This document shows, in pieces, positions 57,231 to 64,000 of a stretch of 64,000 bases of DNA. The notes beneath the pieces are model-generated. The model saw nothing but the letters and a program-made list of their open reading frames with translations, was not told where the DNA came from and ran no database searches. The stretch lies in assembly GCF_013410355.1 (NCBI RefSeq), contig NZ_JACCFI010000001.1:62001-126000 (forward strand), read 5' to 3'. Numbering within the stretch: position 1 is the stretch's first letter; each line of letters opens with the position of its first letter. The translations under genes and the position numbers were made by a program. This stretch comes from Agromyces hippuratus (GTDB lineage Bacteria; Actinomycetota; Actinomycetes; Actinomycetales; Microbacteriaceae).

Positions 57231-59417
57231 GTGACCAACGGAACCGACCACGCCGACCGCGTGGCCAACACCGCCCGCCTGTCCACCATGAAGGTCGCCG
57301 AGCTCCAGGAGCTCGCCGCATCCCTCGGCCTCGCGGGCGGATCGAAGCGCCGAAAAGGAGAACTCGTGGAGTTGATCTCCGAGCACCAGGCCTCGGCGGC
57401 CGGCGGTGGCGACGCCGCACCGGCTGAGCCCTTCGAGGCCCCGGTGGCCGAGCAGCCCGCTCCCGTCGAACTCGACGTGCCCGCTGCGACCGAGGCTCCC
57501 GCAGAGACCGCAGCCCCCGACATGGCGGCCGAAGCGCCCGCCGCCGCCGCCGCACCGGCACGTCAGCGCCGTCAGCCGCGTCGTGCCACGAGCGCGACCA
57601 CCTCCGCCGTGCAGCACGTCAACGCCGGCGGCGCGGGTGTCGGCCTCGTGCCCGACGCCGCCCCGGCGACCGAGACCGACGACGCCCGCGAGGCGGCACG
57701 TGCCGCGGTGCGCGAAGAGCTCGCCGCGGCGACCGGTGAGGGCGCACGCGGCCCCAAGCCCGCCGAAGGCGAGGGCGACGCCGCAGCCTCCGAAGAGCCC
57801 CGTCAGGGCCGCAGCCGCAACCGCGGTCGTCGCGGTGGCGAGCGCGGCGACCGTGCCGAGCGCGGCGACGACGCCCAGAAGACCGAGCAGAAGCAGGGCG
57901 AGCGCCAGGGCGGTCGTCAGAACGACCGCCAGAACGGCGAGCAGGCCCGCAAGGGCGACGAGCAGGGCGGCCGTTCCGGCGAGCCCCGCCAGGGCGGCGA
58001 CGCCGACAAGTCCAAGCAGCAGGGCGAGGGTCGTGGCCGTGACGGCCAGGCTCGCGACAACCAGGCTCGCGACAACCAGGCACGTGACGGGCAGGCTCGC
58101 GATGGCCAGACCCGTGACGGCCAGGCGCGTGACGGCCAGGCACAGCTCGACGGCGAAGGCGGCCGTCGCAACCGCTACCGCGACCGCAAGCGTCGTGGCC
58201 AGGGCATGGGCGACGAGCTCGAGCCCGAGATCCTCGACGACGACGTGCTGATCCCCATCGCGGGCATCCTCGACGTGCTCGACAACTACGCGTTCGTGCG
58301 CACGACCGGCTACCTCCCGGGCCCGAGCGACGTCTACGTCTCGCTCGGCCAGGTGAAGAAGTACAACCTGCGCAAGGGCGACGCGGTCGTCGGCGCCATC
58401 AAGCAGCCGCGCGACAACGACTCGAACAGCCGTCAGAAGTACAACGCGCTCGTGAAGGTCGACTCGATCAACGGTCAGACGACCGACGAGGCTGCGGCCC
58501 GTGTCGAGTTCCAGAGCCTCACCCCGCTCTACCCGCAGGAGCGCCTGCGCCTCGAGACCGAGCCCACCAAGCTCACGCAGCGCATCATCGACCTCGTCGC
58601 ACCGATCGGCAAGGGCCAGCGCGGCCTCATCGTCGCGCCTCCGAAGGCCGGCAAGACGATCGTGCTGCAGCAGATCGCCAACGCGATCTCGATCAACAAC
58701 CCCGAGGTCCACCTCATGGTCGTGCTCGTCGACGAGCGCCCCGAAGAGGTCACCGACATGCAGCGCACGGTGAAGGGCGAGGTCATCGCCTCGACGTTCG
58801 ACCGTCCGGCCGAAGACCACACGACGGTCGCCGAGCTCGCCATCGAGCGCGCGAAGCGCCTCGTCGAGCTCGGTCACGACGTCGTCGTGCTGCTCGACTC
58901 GATCACGCGCCTCGGCCGTGCGTACAACCTGGCCGCACCGGCATCCGGTCGCATCCTCTCGGGCGGTGTCGACGCCTCGGCGCTGTACCCGCCGAAGCGC
59001 TTCTTCGGCGCTGCGCGCAACATCGAGAACGGCGGCTCGCTGACCATCCTCGCCACGGCGCTCGTCGAGACCGGGTCGAAGATGGACGAGGCGATCTTCG
59101 AGGAGTTCAAGGGCACCGGCAACTCCGAGCTGCGTCTCTCGCGTCAGCTCGCCGACAAGCGCATCTTCCCGGCGGTCGACGTCAACGCGTCGTCCACGCG
59201 CCGCGAAGAGATGCTGCTCTCGGCCGACGAGGTCAAGATCACCTGGAAGCTGCGCCGCGCCCTCGCCGGCCTCGAGCAGCAGCAGGCGCTCGAAGCCGTG
59301 CTCGGTCGTCTGAAGGAGACGCAGTCGAACGTCGAGTTCCTCATGCTCATGCAGAAGTCGATGCCGGTCGCCACCGGTCACGGCAACTCGCACGGGCACG
59401 AGACCGACCACCGCTGA
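57231..59417 (+). CDS. rho: Transcription termination factor Rho with long disordered N-terminal insertion
   Basis: Hexameric RNA-dependent ATPase of 728 residues (E. coli Rho is 419). A Rho_N/SAP-like segment (MKVAELQELAASLGLAGGSK, about 20-40) is followed by about 280 residues of disordered sequence: first Ala/Pro/Glu-rich, then Arg/Gly/Asp/Gln/Asn-rich with seven (RDxQ-A/T) pentapeptides at about 270-304. The RNA-binding domain (VLIPIAGILDVLDNYAFVRT, about 337) and the ATPase domain with Walker A PPKAGKT (about 470) are normal. GTG 57231 lies behind GAAAGGA (57215-57221, spacing 9). The N-terminal extension is a known actinobacterial feature; its repeats are unusual. Confidence 0.96.
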   Translation: MTNGTDHADRVANTARLSTMKVAELQELAASLGLAGGSKRRKGELVELISEHQASAAGGGDAAPAEPFEAPVAEQPAPVELDVPAATEAPAETAAPDMAAEAPAAAAAPARQRRQPRRATSATTSAVQHVNAGGAGVGLVPDAAPATETDDAREAARAAVREELAAATGEGARGPKPAEGEGDAAASEEPRQGRSRNRGRRGGERGDRAERGDDAQKTEQKQGERQGGRQNDRQNGEQARKGDEQGGRSGEPRQGGDADKSKQQGEGRGRDGQARDNQARDNQARDGQARDGQTRDGQARDGQAQLDGEGGRRNRYRDRKRRGQGMGDELEPEILDDDVLIPIAGILDVLDNYAFVRTTGYLPGPSDVYVSLGQVKKYNLRKGDAVVGAIKQPRDNDSNSRQKYNALVKVDSINGQTTDEAAARVEFQSLTPLYPQERLRLETEPTKLTQRIIDLVAPIGKGQRGLIVAPPKAGKTIVLQQIANAISINNPEVHLMVVLVDERPEEVTDMQRTVKGEVIASTFDRPAEDHTTVAELAIERAKRLVELGHDVVVLLDSITRLGRAYNLAAPASGRILSGGVDASALYPPKRFFGAARNIENGGSLTILATALVETGSKMDEAIFEEFKGTGNSELRLSRQLADKRIFPAVDVNASSTRREEMLLSADEVKITWKLRRALAGLEQQQALEAVLGRLKETQSNVEFLMLMQKSMPVATGHGNSHGHETDHR
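58038..58142 (+). repeat. Seven tandem 15-bp units inside rho
   Basis: Units begin at 58038, 58053, 58068, 58083, 58098, 58113 and 58128. Each encodes Arg-Asp-(Gly/Asn)-Gln-(Ala/Thr) and they differ at a few third positions, so this is an in-frame expansion. Confidence 0.95.
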
Positions 59418-59424
59418 GGCATCC

Positions 59425-60501
59425 GTGTTCGAGTCCGTCCAGAGCCTGCTCGCCGAGCACGCGAAGCTGCAAGAGGAGCTCGCCGACCCGGCGCTCCACG
59501 CCGATGCCGCGCGGGCGAAGAAGGTCAACCGGCGCTACGCCGAGCTGAGCCGGATCGTCTCCGCGCACTCGGCGTGGCTCGAGGCGCAAGACGACCTCGC
59601 CGCCGCGCGTGAACTCGCGAAGGAGGACGAGGCGTTCGCCGATGAGGTGCCCGCGCTCGAAGAGGGTCTCGCGACGGCTCAGGAGCGGCTCCGCCGACTC
59701 CTGATCCCGCGCGACCCCGACGACGGCCGTGACGTGATCATGGAGATCAAGGGCGGTGAGGGCGGCGCCGAGAGCGCCCTCTTCGCCGGTGACCTGCTCC
59801 GCATGTACATGCAGTACGCGCAGTCGAAGGGCTGGAAGATCGAGCTCCTCGATCAGAACGAGTCCGACCTCGGCGGCTACAAGGACGTGCAGGTCGCGAT
59901 CAAGTCGAACGCGACCGACCCGTCGCAGGGCGTCTGGGCGCACCTCAAGTACGAGGGCGGCGTGCACCGCGTGCAGCGCGTGCCCGTCACCGAGACGCAG
60001 GGGCGCATCCACACCTCGACGACGGGCGTGCTCGTCTTCCCCGAGGTCGATGAGCCCGAAGAGGTCGACATCAACCAGAACGACCTGAAGATCGACGTCT
60101 ACCGCTCGTCGGGCCCCGGCGGCCAGTCGGTCAACACCACCGACTCCGCAGTGCGCATCACCCACCTGCCCACGGGCATCGTGGTGTCGATGCAGAACGA
60201 GAAGTCGCAGCTGCAGAACCGCGAGGCCGCGATGCGCGTGCTCCGCGCCCGCATCCTCGCGCGTCAGCAGGAGGAGATCGCGGCCGCGGCGTCGGACGCC
60301 CGCAAGTCGCAGATCCGCTCCATGGACCGCTCGGAGCGCATCCGCACCTACAACTTCCCCGAGAACCGCATCGCCGATCACCGCACCGGGTACAAGGCCT
60401 ACAACCTCGACCAGGTCATGAACGGCGCGCTCGAACCGATCATCGAGTCGGCCATCCAGGCCGACGAGGAGGCTCGACTGGCTCACCTCGGCGACCAGTA
60501 G
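59425..60501 (+). CDS. prfA: Peptide chain release factor 1
   Basis: Recognises UAA and UAG stop codons and releases the peptide, 358 residues. The codon-recognition tripeptide is PVT at about 187-189 and the GGQ loop is SSGPGGQSVNTTDSA (about 228-242). GTG 59425 follows the rho stop by 7 nt, so the two are one transcript. In many bacteria prmC, which methylates the GGQ Gln, comes next; here cysE and cysK on the other strand lie between. Confidence 0.96.
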   Translation: MFESVQSLLAEHAKLQEELADPALHADAARAKKVNRRYAELSRIVSAHSAWLEAQDDLAAARELAKEDEAFADEVPALEEGLATAQERLRRLLIPRDPDDGRDVIMEIKGGEGGAESALFAGDLLRMYMQYAQSKGWKIELLDQNESDLGGYKDVQVAIKSNATDPSQGVWAHLKYEGGVHRVQRVPVTETQGRIHTSTTGVLVFPEVDEPEEVDINQNDLKIDVYRSSGPGGQSVNTTDSAVRITHLPTGIVVSMQNEKSQLQNREAAMRVLRARILARQQEEIAAAASDARKSQIRSMDRSERIRTYNFPENRIADHRTGYKAYNLDQVMNGALEPIIESAIQADEEARLAHLGDQ

Positions 60502-60513
60502 CGCAGCGACGAG

Positions 60514-60552
60514 ACGGATGCCCCGGACACCTCGAGTGTCCGGGGCATCCGT
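60514..60552. terminator. Bidirectional terminator between prfA and cysE
   Basis: A perfect 17-bp stem (ACGGATGCCCCGGACAC at 60514-60530 with 60536-60552) around CTCGA. The arms contain the octamer pair CGGATGCC/GGCATCCG. The genes on either side converge. Confidence 0.9.
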
Positions 60553-60599
60553 TCGTTCGGGTGCGGTCGCCGGCCGAGCGCTCAGGCACTCGGTCGACG

Positions 60600-61178
60600 T
60601 CAGATGTGCCAGTCGTGGATGCCGCGTGCGGCGTCGGCCGTCTCGTGCGAGAGCGGTTTGAACGTCGCGGGGATGCCGACGACGAGCGAGTGCGCCGGGG
60701 CGTCCTTGGTGACGACGGCGTTCGCGCCGATCGCGCTCCACGCGCCGATCGTGATGTCGCCGAGCACCTTCGCACCGGCGCCGACGGTCACCCCGTCGTC
60801 GAGCGTCGGATGCCGCTTCGCCCCGCGGTCGGCGCCGCGGGCGGCCTTCCCGCCGAGGGTGACGCCGTGGTAGAGCATCACGTCGTCGCCGATGACGGCC
60901 GTCTCGCCGATGACGACGCCCATGCCGTGGTCGATGAAGAACCGGCGACCGATGGTGGCGCCGGGGTGGATCTCGACGCCGGTGAGGAAGCGCACGAGCT
61001 GCGAGACGAGGCGAGCTGGCAGGCGCAGTCCGCTGCGCCAGAGCGCATGGGCGAGTCGGTAGCCCCAGATGGCGTGCAGGCCGGAGTACGCGAGGAACAC
61101 CTCGAGGCTTCCGCGGGAGGCGGGGTCGTGCGCGCGCGCCGTCGCGATGTCCTCGCGGAGTGCTCGGAAGAAGGTCAC
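60600..61178 (-). CDS. cysE: Serine O-acetyltransferase
   Basis: Makes O-acetylserine from serine and acetyl-CoA, 192 residues. It is a left-handed beta-helix protein: hexapeptide repeats run from GVEIHPGATIGRRFFIDHGM to ITIGAWSAIGANAVV, with His in FIDHGMGVVIGETA and GAKRHPTLDDG at the active site. The C-terminus ends GIHDWHI; the terminal Ile is the residue that plugs the CysK active site in the cysteine synthase complex. I favour GTG 61178 (MTFFRALREDIATARAHDP) over the longer in-frame TTG 61190. A terminator separates it from cysK, so it has its own promoter. Confidence 0.94.
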   Translation of the reverse strand: MTFFRALREDIATARAHDPASRGSLEVFLAYSGLHAIWGYRLAHALWRSGLRLPARLVSQLVRFLTGVEIHPGATIGRRFFIDHGMGVVIGETAVIGDDVMLYHGVTLGGKAARGADRGAKRHPTLDDGVTVGAGAKVLGDITIGAWSAIGANAVVTKDAPAHSLVVGIPATFKPLSHETADAARGIHDWHI

Positions 61179-61216
61179 GTGGATAGTCAATCAGTCCGTA
61201 CGTCGATCGCATGCAC

Positions 61217-61257
61217 CGAGCGCCCGGGCAACGAATCGACGTTGCGCCGGGCGCTCG
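61217..61257. terminator. Terminator hairpin between cysK and cysE
   Basis: A 17-bp stem (11 + 6 pairs) with one bulged G and an AATCGA loop. It separates the two cysteine genes although both are on the minus strand. Confidence 0.8.
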
Positions 61258-61264
61258 CGGTCGC

Positions 61265-62200
61265 TCAGTCGCGCAGGTCTTCGTAGAGCACGGTCGAGAC
61301 GTACCGCTCACCGAAGTCGGGCACGATGACGACGATGGTCTTGCCGTCGTTCTCGGGGCGCTTCGCGACCCCGAGGGCGGCCCAGACGGCTGCGCCCGAG
61401 GAGATGCCGCCGAGGATGGCCTCGTCGGTCGCCAGGGCGCGTGCGGTCGCGATGGCGTCGCTCGTGGCGACGTCGATCACCTCGTCGTAGATCTCGCGGT
61501 CGAGCACGTCCGGCACGAAGTTGGCGCCGAGGCCCTGGATCTTGTGGGGACCGGGGGTGCCCTGCGTGAGGATGGGGGAGTCGGCCGGCTCGACGGCGAC
61601 GACCGTGAGCGCCGGCTTCTGCTCCTTGAGGTAGCGGCCGGCGCCCGTGATGGTGCCGCCCGTGCCGATGCCGGAGACGAGGATGTCGACGCCGCCGTCG
61701 GTGTCGGCCCAGATCTCGGGGCCGGTGGTCGCGTAGTGGATCGCCGGGTTCGCCTCGTTCTCGAACTGGCGGGCGAGGATCGCGCCGGGCGTGGCCTCCA
61801 CGATCTCGTTGGCCTTCGCGACCGCGCCCTTCATTCCCTCGGAGCCCGGGGTGAGCACGATCTCGGCGCCGTAGGCGCGCAGCAGCACGCGACGCTCGAC
61901 GCTCATCGTCTCGGGCATGGTGAGGATCACGCGGTAGCCGCGTGCAGCGCCGACGAGGGCGAGCGCGATGCCGGTGTTGCCGCTCGTGCCCTCGACGATG
62001 GTGCCGCCCGGGGTCAGTTCGCCCGACTTCTCGGCCGCGTCGATGATGGCGACGCCGATGCGGTCCTTGACGCTCGCGGCGGGGTTGTAGAACTCGAGCT
62101 TGGCGAGCACCGTCGCACCGGCGCCCTCGGTCAGCCGGTTGAGGCGCACGAGCGGAGTGCGACCGACGACCTCGGTGATGTTCTCGTAGATCTGCGCCAT
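61265..62200 (-). CDS. cysK: Cysteine synthase A (O-acetylserine sulfhydrylase)
   Basis: Joins O-acetylserine and sulfide to make cysteine, 311 residues, PLP fold-type II. The PLP Lys is K45 in NPAASVKDRIG, with TSGNTGIALA as the substrate loop and GIGTGGTITGAGRYL as the phosphate-binding loop. ATG 62200 is the family start. Its partner CysE is next on the same strand, separated by a terminator. Confidence 0.96.
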   Translation of the reverse strand: MAQIYENITEVVGRTPLVRLNRLTEGAGATVLAKLEFYNPAASVKDRIGVAIIDAAEKSGELTPGGTIVEGTSGNTGIALALVGAARGYRVILTMPETMSVERRVLLRAYGAEIVLTPGSEGMKGAVAKANEIVEATPGAILARQFENEANPAIHYATTGPEIWADTDGGVDILVSGIGTGGTITGAGRYLKEQKPALTVVAVEPADSPILTQGTPGPHKIQGLGANFVPDVLDREIYDEVIDVATSDAIATARALATDEAILGGISSGAAVWAALGVAKRPENDGKTIVVIVPDFGERYVSTVLYEDLRD

Positions 62201-62286
62201 GGGCTTGCCTCTCGGGTCAGGTGGTGGACGACGGCCTCAGCCTAGGCTTCGGCTCCCGTGGAGGCGAGTGCGTTACATTCCATTGC

Positions 62287-63171
62287 GTGGATACGACGAC
62301 CCCCGACGCCCGAGCGCGATCCCTGCGCGAGATCAGAGACGAGACGGTGTCGACGCTCGCCTCCGCCGGCGTCCCCGATCCCGAGGTCGATGCCGACCTC
62401 CTGATCGGACACGTGCTCGGCCTCTCGCGCGGCGCCGTGCAGGCGCGCATTGTGGTCGGCGCCGAGGTCGGCGAAGCGGATGCCGCGGCACTCGCCTCGC
62501 TCGTCGCGCGTCGTGCCCTGCGCGAGCCGCTGCAGCACATCACGGGCCGTGCGGCGTTCCGCAACCTCGACCTCCAGGTCGGCCCCGGCGTCTTCGTGCC
62601 GCGACCCGAGACCGAACAGGTCGCCCAGCTCGCGATCGACGCGCTCGCCTCCGCGGCGGAGCCCGAGCCGATCGGCGTCGACCTCGGCACGGGCAGCGGC
62701 GCCATCGCGCTCGCGCTCGCGACCGAGGTGCCGCACGCGAGGGTGTGGGCGGTCGAGAAGTCGCCCGAGGCGTTCGTGTGGACGCGGCGCAACGTCGCCG
62801 AGGTGGCCGCCCCGAATCTCGAGCTGGTCTTCGGCGACCTCGCCGATGCCCTGCCCGAACTCGACGGCCGGGTGGCGGTCGTGGTCTCGAACCCGCCGTA
62901 CGTGCCGCTCCGCGACATGCCGCGCGACCCCGAGGTGCGCCTCCACGACCCCGAGCTGGCGCTCTACGGCGGCGCCGACGGCCTCGATGTGGTTCGAGTG
63001 CTCTCCCGACGCGCGCTCGCGCTGCTGCGTCCGGGCGGCGCGCTCGTGATCGAGCACGGCGAGGAGCAGTCGGCGGCGATCGCCGAGATCCTCGCGGCCG
63101 ACGGCTGGCGGGCGATCGCGCACCATCGCGACCTCACGACCCGCGATCGGGCCACCTCGGCCGTGCGCTGA
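62287..63171 (+). CDS. prmC: Peptide chain release factor N5-glutamine methyltransferase
   Basis: Methylates the Gln of the GGQ motif in release factors, 294 residues. VPRPETEQ lies before the SAM fold, GVDLGTGSGAIALALATEVP is the SAM-binding motif, and VVSNPPYVPL (NPPY from about 202) is the catalytic glutamine-methyltransferase motif. GTG 62287 lies 7 nt after TACATT (62274-62279), leaderless. It is separated from its substrate gene prfA by the cysE/cysK pair. Transcription converges with the TetR gene, with a palindrome between. Confidence 0.95.
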   Translation: MDTTTPDARARSLREIRDETVSTLASAGVPDPEVDADLLIGHVLGLSRGAVQARIVVGAEVGEADAAALASLVARRALREPLQHITGRAAFRNLDLQVGPGVFVPRPETEQVAQLAIDALASAAEPEPIGVDLGTGSGAIALALATEVPHARVWAVEKSPEAFVWTRRNVAEVAAPNLELVFGDLADALPELDGRVAVVVSNPPYVPLRDMPRDPEVRLHDPELALYGGADGLDVVRVLSRRALALLRPGGALVIEHGEEQSAAIAEILAADGWRAIAHHRDLTTRDRATSAVR

Positions 63172-63176
63172 GCGCC

Positions 63177-63196
63177 CGGGCGGTGCGCACCGCCCG
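63177..63196. terminator. 20-bp palindrome between prmC and TetR gene
   Basis: CGGGCGGTGC and GCACCGCCCG are perfect adjoining arms at 63177-63196 in the 47-bp gap between convergent genes. Confidence 0.7.
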
Positions 63197-63218
63197 CTGA
63201 GGGCTGAGCGCCGGAGCG

Positions 63219-64000
63219 CTACTCCTTCTTCGCCCGCTCCGCCTTCTCCCGAGCGAGCTTCTCCCGCTCGAGCGCGTGCTTCTCTCGTTCGAGGGCGTGC
63301 TTGATCGCCTCGCGTTCGCGCTTCTGCGCCTCGCGCAGCGCCTTCTCGGCTTCGCGTCGGGCCTTCGCCGCCTCGCGCACCTGCTTGTCGCGGGGCAGCT
63401 CGAGTGCCGGAGGCAGGGGCTCCGCCGCGATGTCGCCGGCGCTGTCGCCCGACTCGACCCGGCCCACGTGGTACTCGATGCCGTCGAGGATGCGTTCGAG
63501 GCCGAACGAGAAGTCGTCGTCGGCGTCGTCGGGATGGGGCTCCGCGCCGGGCTCCGCCACGTATCCGCCGGCGGCGAGCAACGGGCTCAGGTACGGGAAC
63601 CGTTCGGGGGTCACGAGCTCGGCGAGCGCCTCGAAGTAGTTCGCCCCCGTGACATCCGCCGGGTCTGCCGCTGCTGCTGCTGCGGCACCGATGTCGCGTT
63701 CCTGTGCGCCGGTGGCGCGCGCGTAGCTCGTGAGCAGCAGCAGGGTCGACATCTTCTCGCCGTCGCTGAGGGGGAGTGCGCGCACCTCTCGCAGGAACCA
63801 GTCGACGATGAGCAGGCTGTTGGGCGTGATCGGCGCACCCGAGATCGGGATGTCGACGAGCCAGGGGTGCTCGCGGTAGGCGGCGCGCATCGCGAGCACC
63901 CACGCCGTGACGCCGGCGCGCCAGCCGCGTTCGACCGTCTCGTCGGGCACGGGCGGCGTGGCCGCACCCTCCTGCATGAGCAGGATCAGGTCGTCTTTGC
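63219..64000 (-). CDS. TetR-family regulator with charged C-terminal helix, N-terminus beyond window
   Basis: At least 259 residues of a TetR/AcrR regulator; the helix-turn-helix lies off the right edge. The visible ligand-binding domain has the TetR_C block WRAGVTAWVLAMRAAYREHP (about 60 residues after the visible start in the reading direction) and DFSFGLERILDGIEYHVG. After it comes a tail of about 60 residues rich in Lys, Glu, Arg and Ala (for example EREAIKHALEREKHALER), which would form a single charged helix or coiled coil. TetR members normally end near the ligand domain. The ligand and targets are unknown. Confidence 0.82.
   Translation of the reverse strand, partial: KDDLILLMQEGAATPPVPDETVERGWRAGVTAWVLAMRAAYREHPWLVDIPISGAPITPNSLLIVDWFLREVRALPLSDGEKMSTLLLLTSYARATGAQERDIGAAAAAAADPADVTGANYFEALAELVTPERFPYLSPLLAAGGYVAEPGAEPHPDDADDDFSFGLERILDGIEYHVGRVESGDSAGDIAAEPLPPALELPRDKQVREAAKARREAEKALREAQKREREAIKHALEREKHALEREKLAREKAERAKKE

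Overview
The window is a compact, high-GC (roughly 70 %) chromosomal segment of an actinobacterium. The fused E2-E1 2-oxoglutarate dehydrogenase (kgd), the SigH/RsrA redox pair, GuaB1, an IdeR/DtxR-type iron box, many GTG starts and many leaderless genes (TANNNT about 6-8 nt before the start codon) all fit Actinomycetota. Gene content and style point to Microbacteriaceae (Agromyces-like); that family call is inference. About 57 protein genes, one tRNA gene and one candidate leader peptide can be supported. There is no prophage, CRISPR array, insertion sequence or rRNA. Both edge genes (aroA, a TetR regulator) run off the window.

Layout. 1-4258: aroA (partial), sigH-rsrA with a SigR-type promoter and two alternative starts, and an MMPL exporter. 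4331-10174: kgd, guaB1 and an ArsR-like regulator. 10175-10831: a gene-free stretch of several unrelated tandem repeats, including about 27 copies of GCGGT, ending in a promoter and a proline-rich leader ORF for a pair of CNNM/CorC-type membrane proteins (10832-13194). 13288-20861: a VOC protein, a HAD hydrolase, NAD(P)HX dehydratase, a polar amino-acid ABC importer, a GT87-like mannosyltransferase, a thiamine-binding MTH1187-family protein and an MFS exporter. 20886-23952: a three-gene signalling operon (kinase, kinase-like membrane protein, LuxR-type regulator). 24054-26754: metX and metY for methionine synthesis. 26923-34439: accessory and housekeeping genes (acyltransferase, SDR, K+ channel, phosphoribosyltransferase, S51 peptidase, Ung, GNAT, amidase). 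34548-39523: an iron-siderophore import operon under an iron box. 39486-42415: a flavoprotein disulfide reductase coupled to an HExxH protein, and an arginase-family enzyme. 42507-46891: PspA with two related long coiled-coil membrane proteins. 47048-48367: tRNA-Arg and a ROK regulator. 49047-56801: argS, a DUF2993-like protein, then lysA-hom-thrC-thrB. 57231-63171: rho, prfA, cysE/cysK and prmC.

How the genes work together. Three amino-acid blocks lie close to one another: lysA-hom-thrC-thrB makes lysine and threonine from aspartate, hom also supplies homoserine to metX/metY, and cysK/cysE make cysteine. The Fec-like operon takes in ferric siderophores and SIP releases the iron. Envelope functions (MMPL, PspA module, GT87) and redox control (sigH/rsrA, flavoprotein) complete the picture.

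Not explained by the gene list: the simple-sequence-repeat island at 10172-10684; an octamer, GGCATCCG/CGGATGCC, that I count about 54 times by eye where roughly 5 would be expected, three times as inverted pairs forming the terminator stems between genes; a SigR-dependent long form of SigH; and a Pro/Asp-rich leader peptide overlapping a predicted divalent-cation transport gene.
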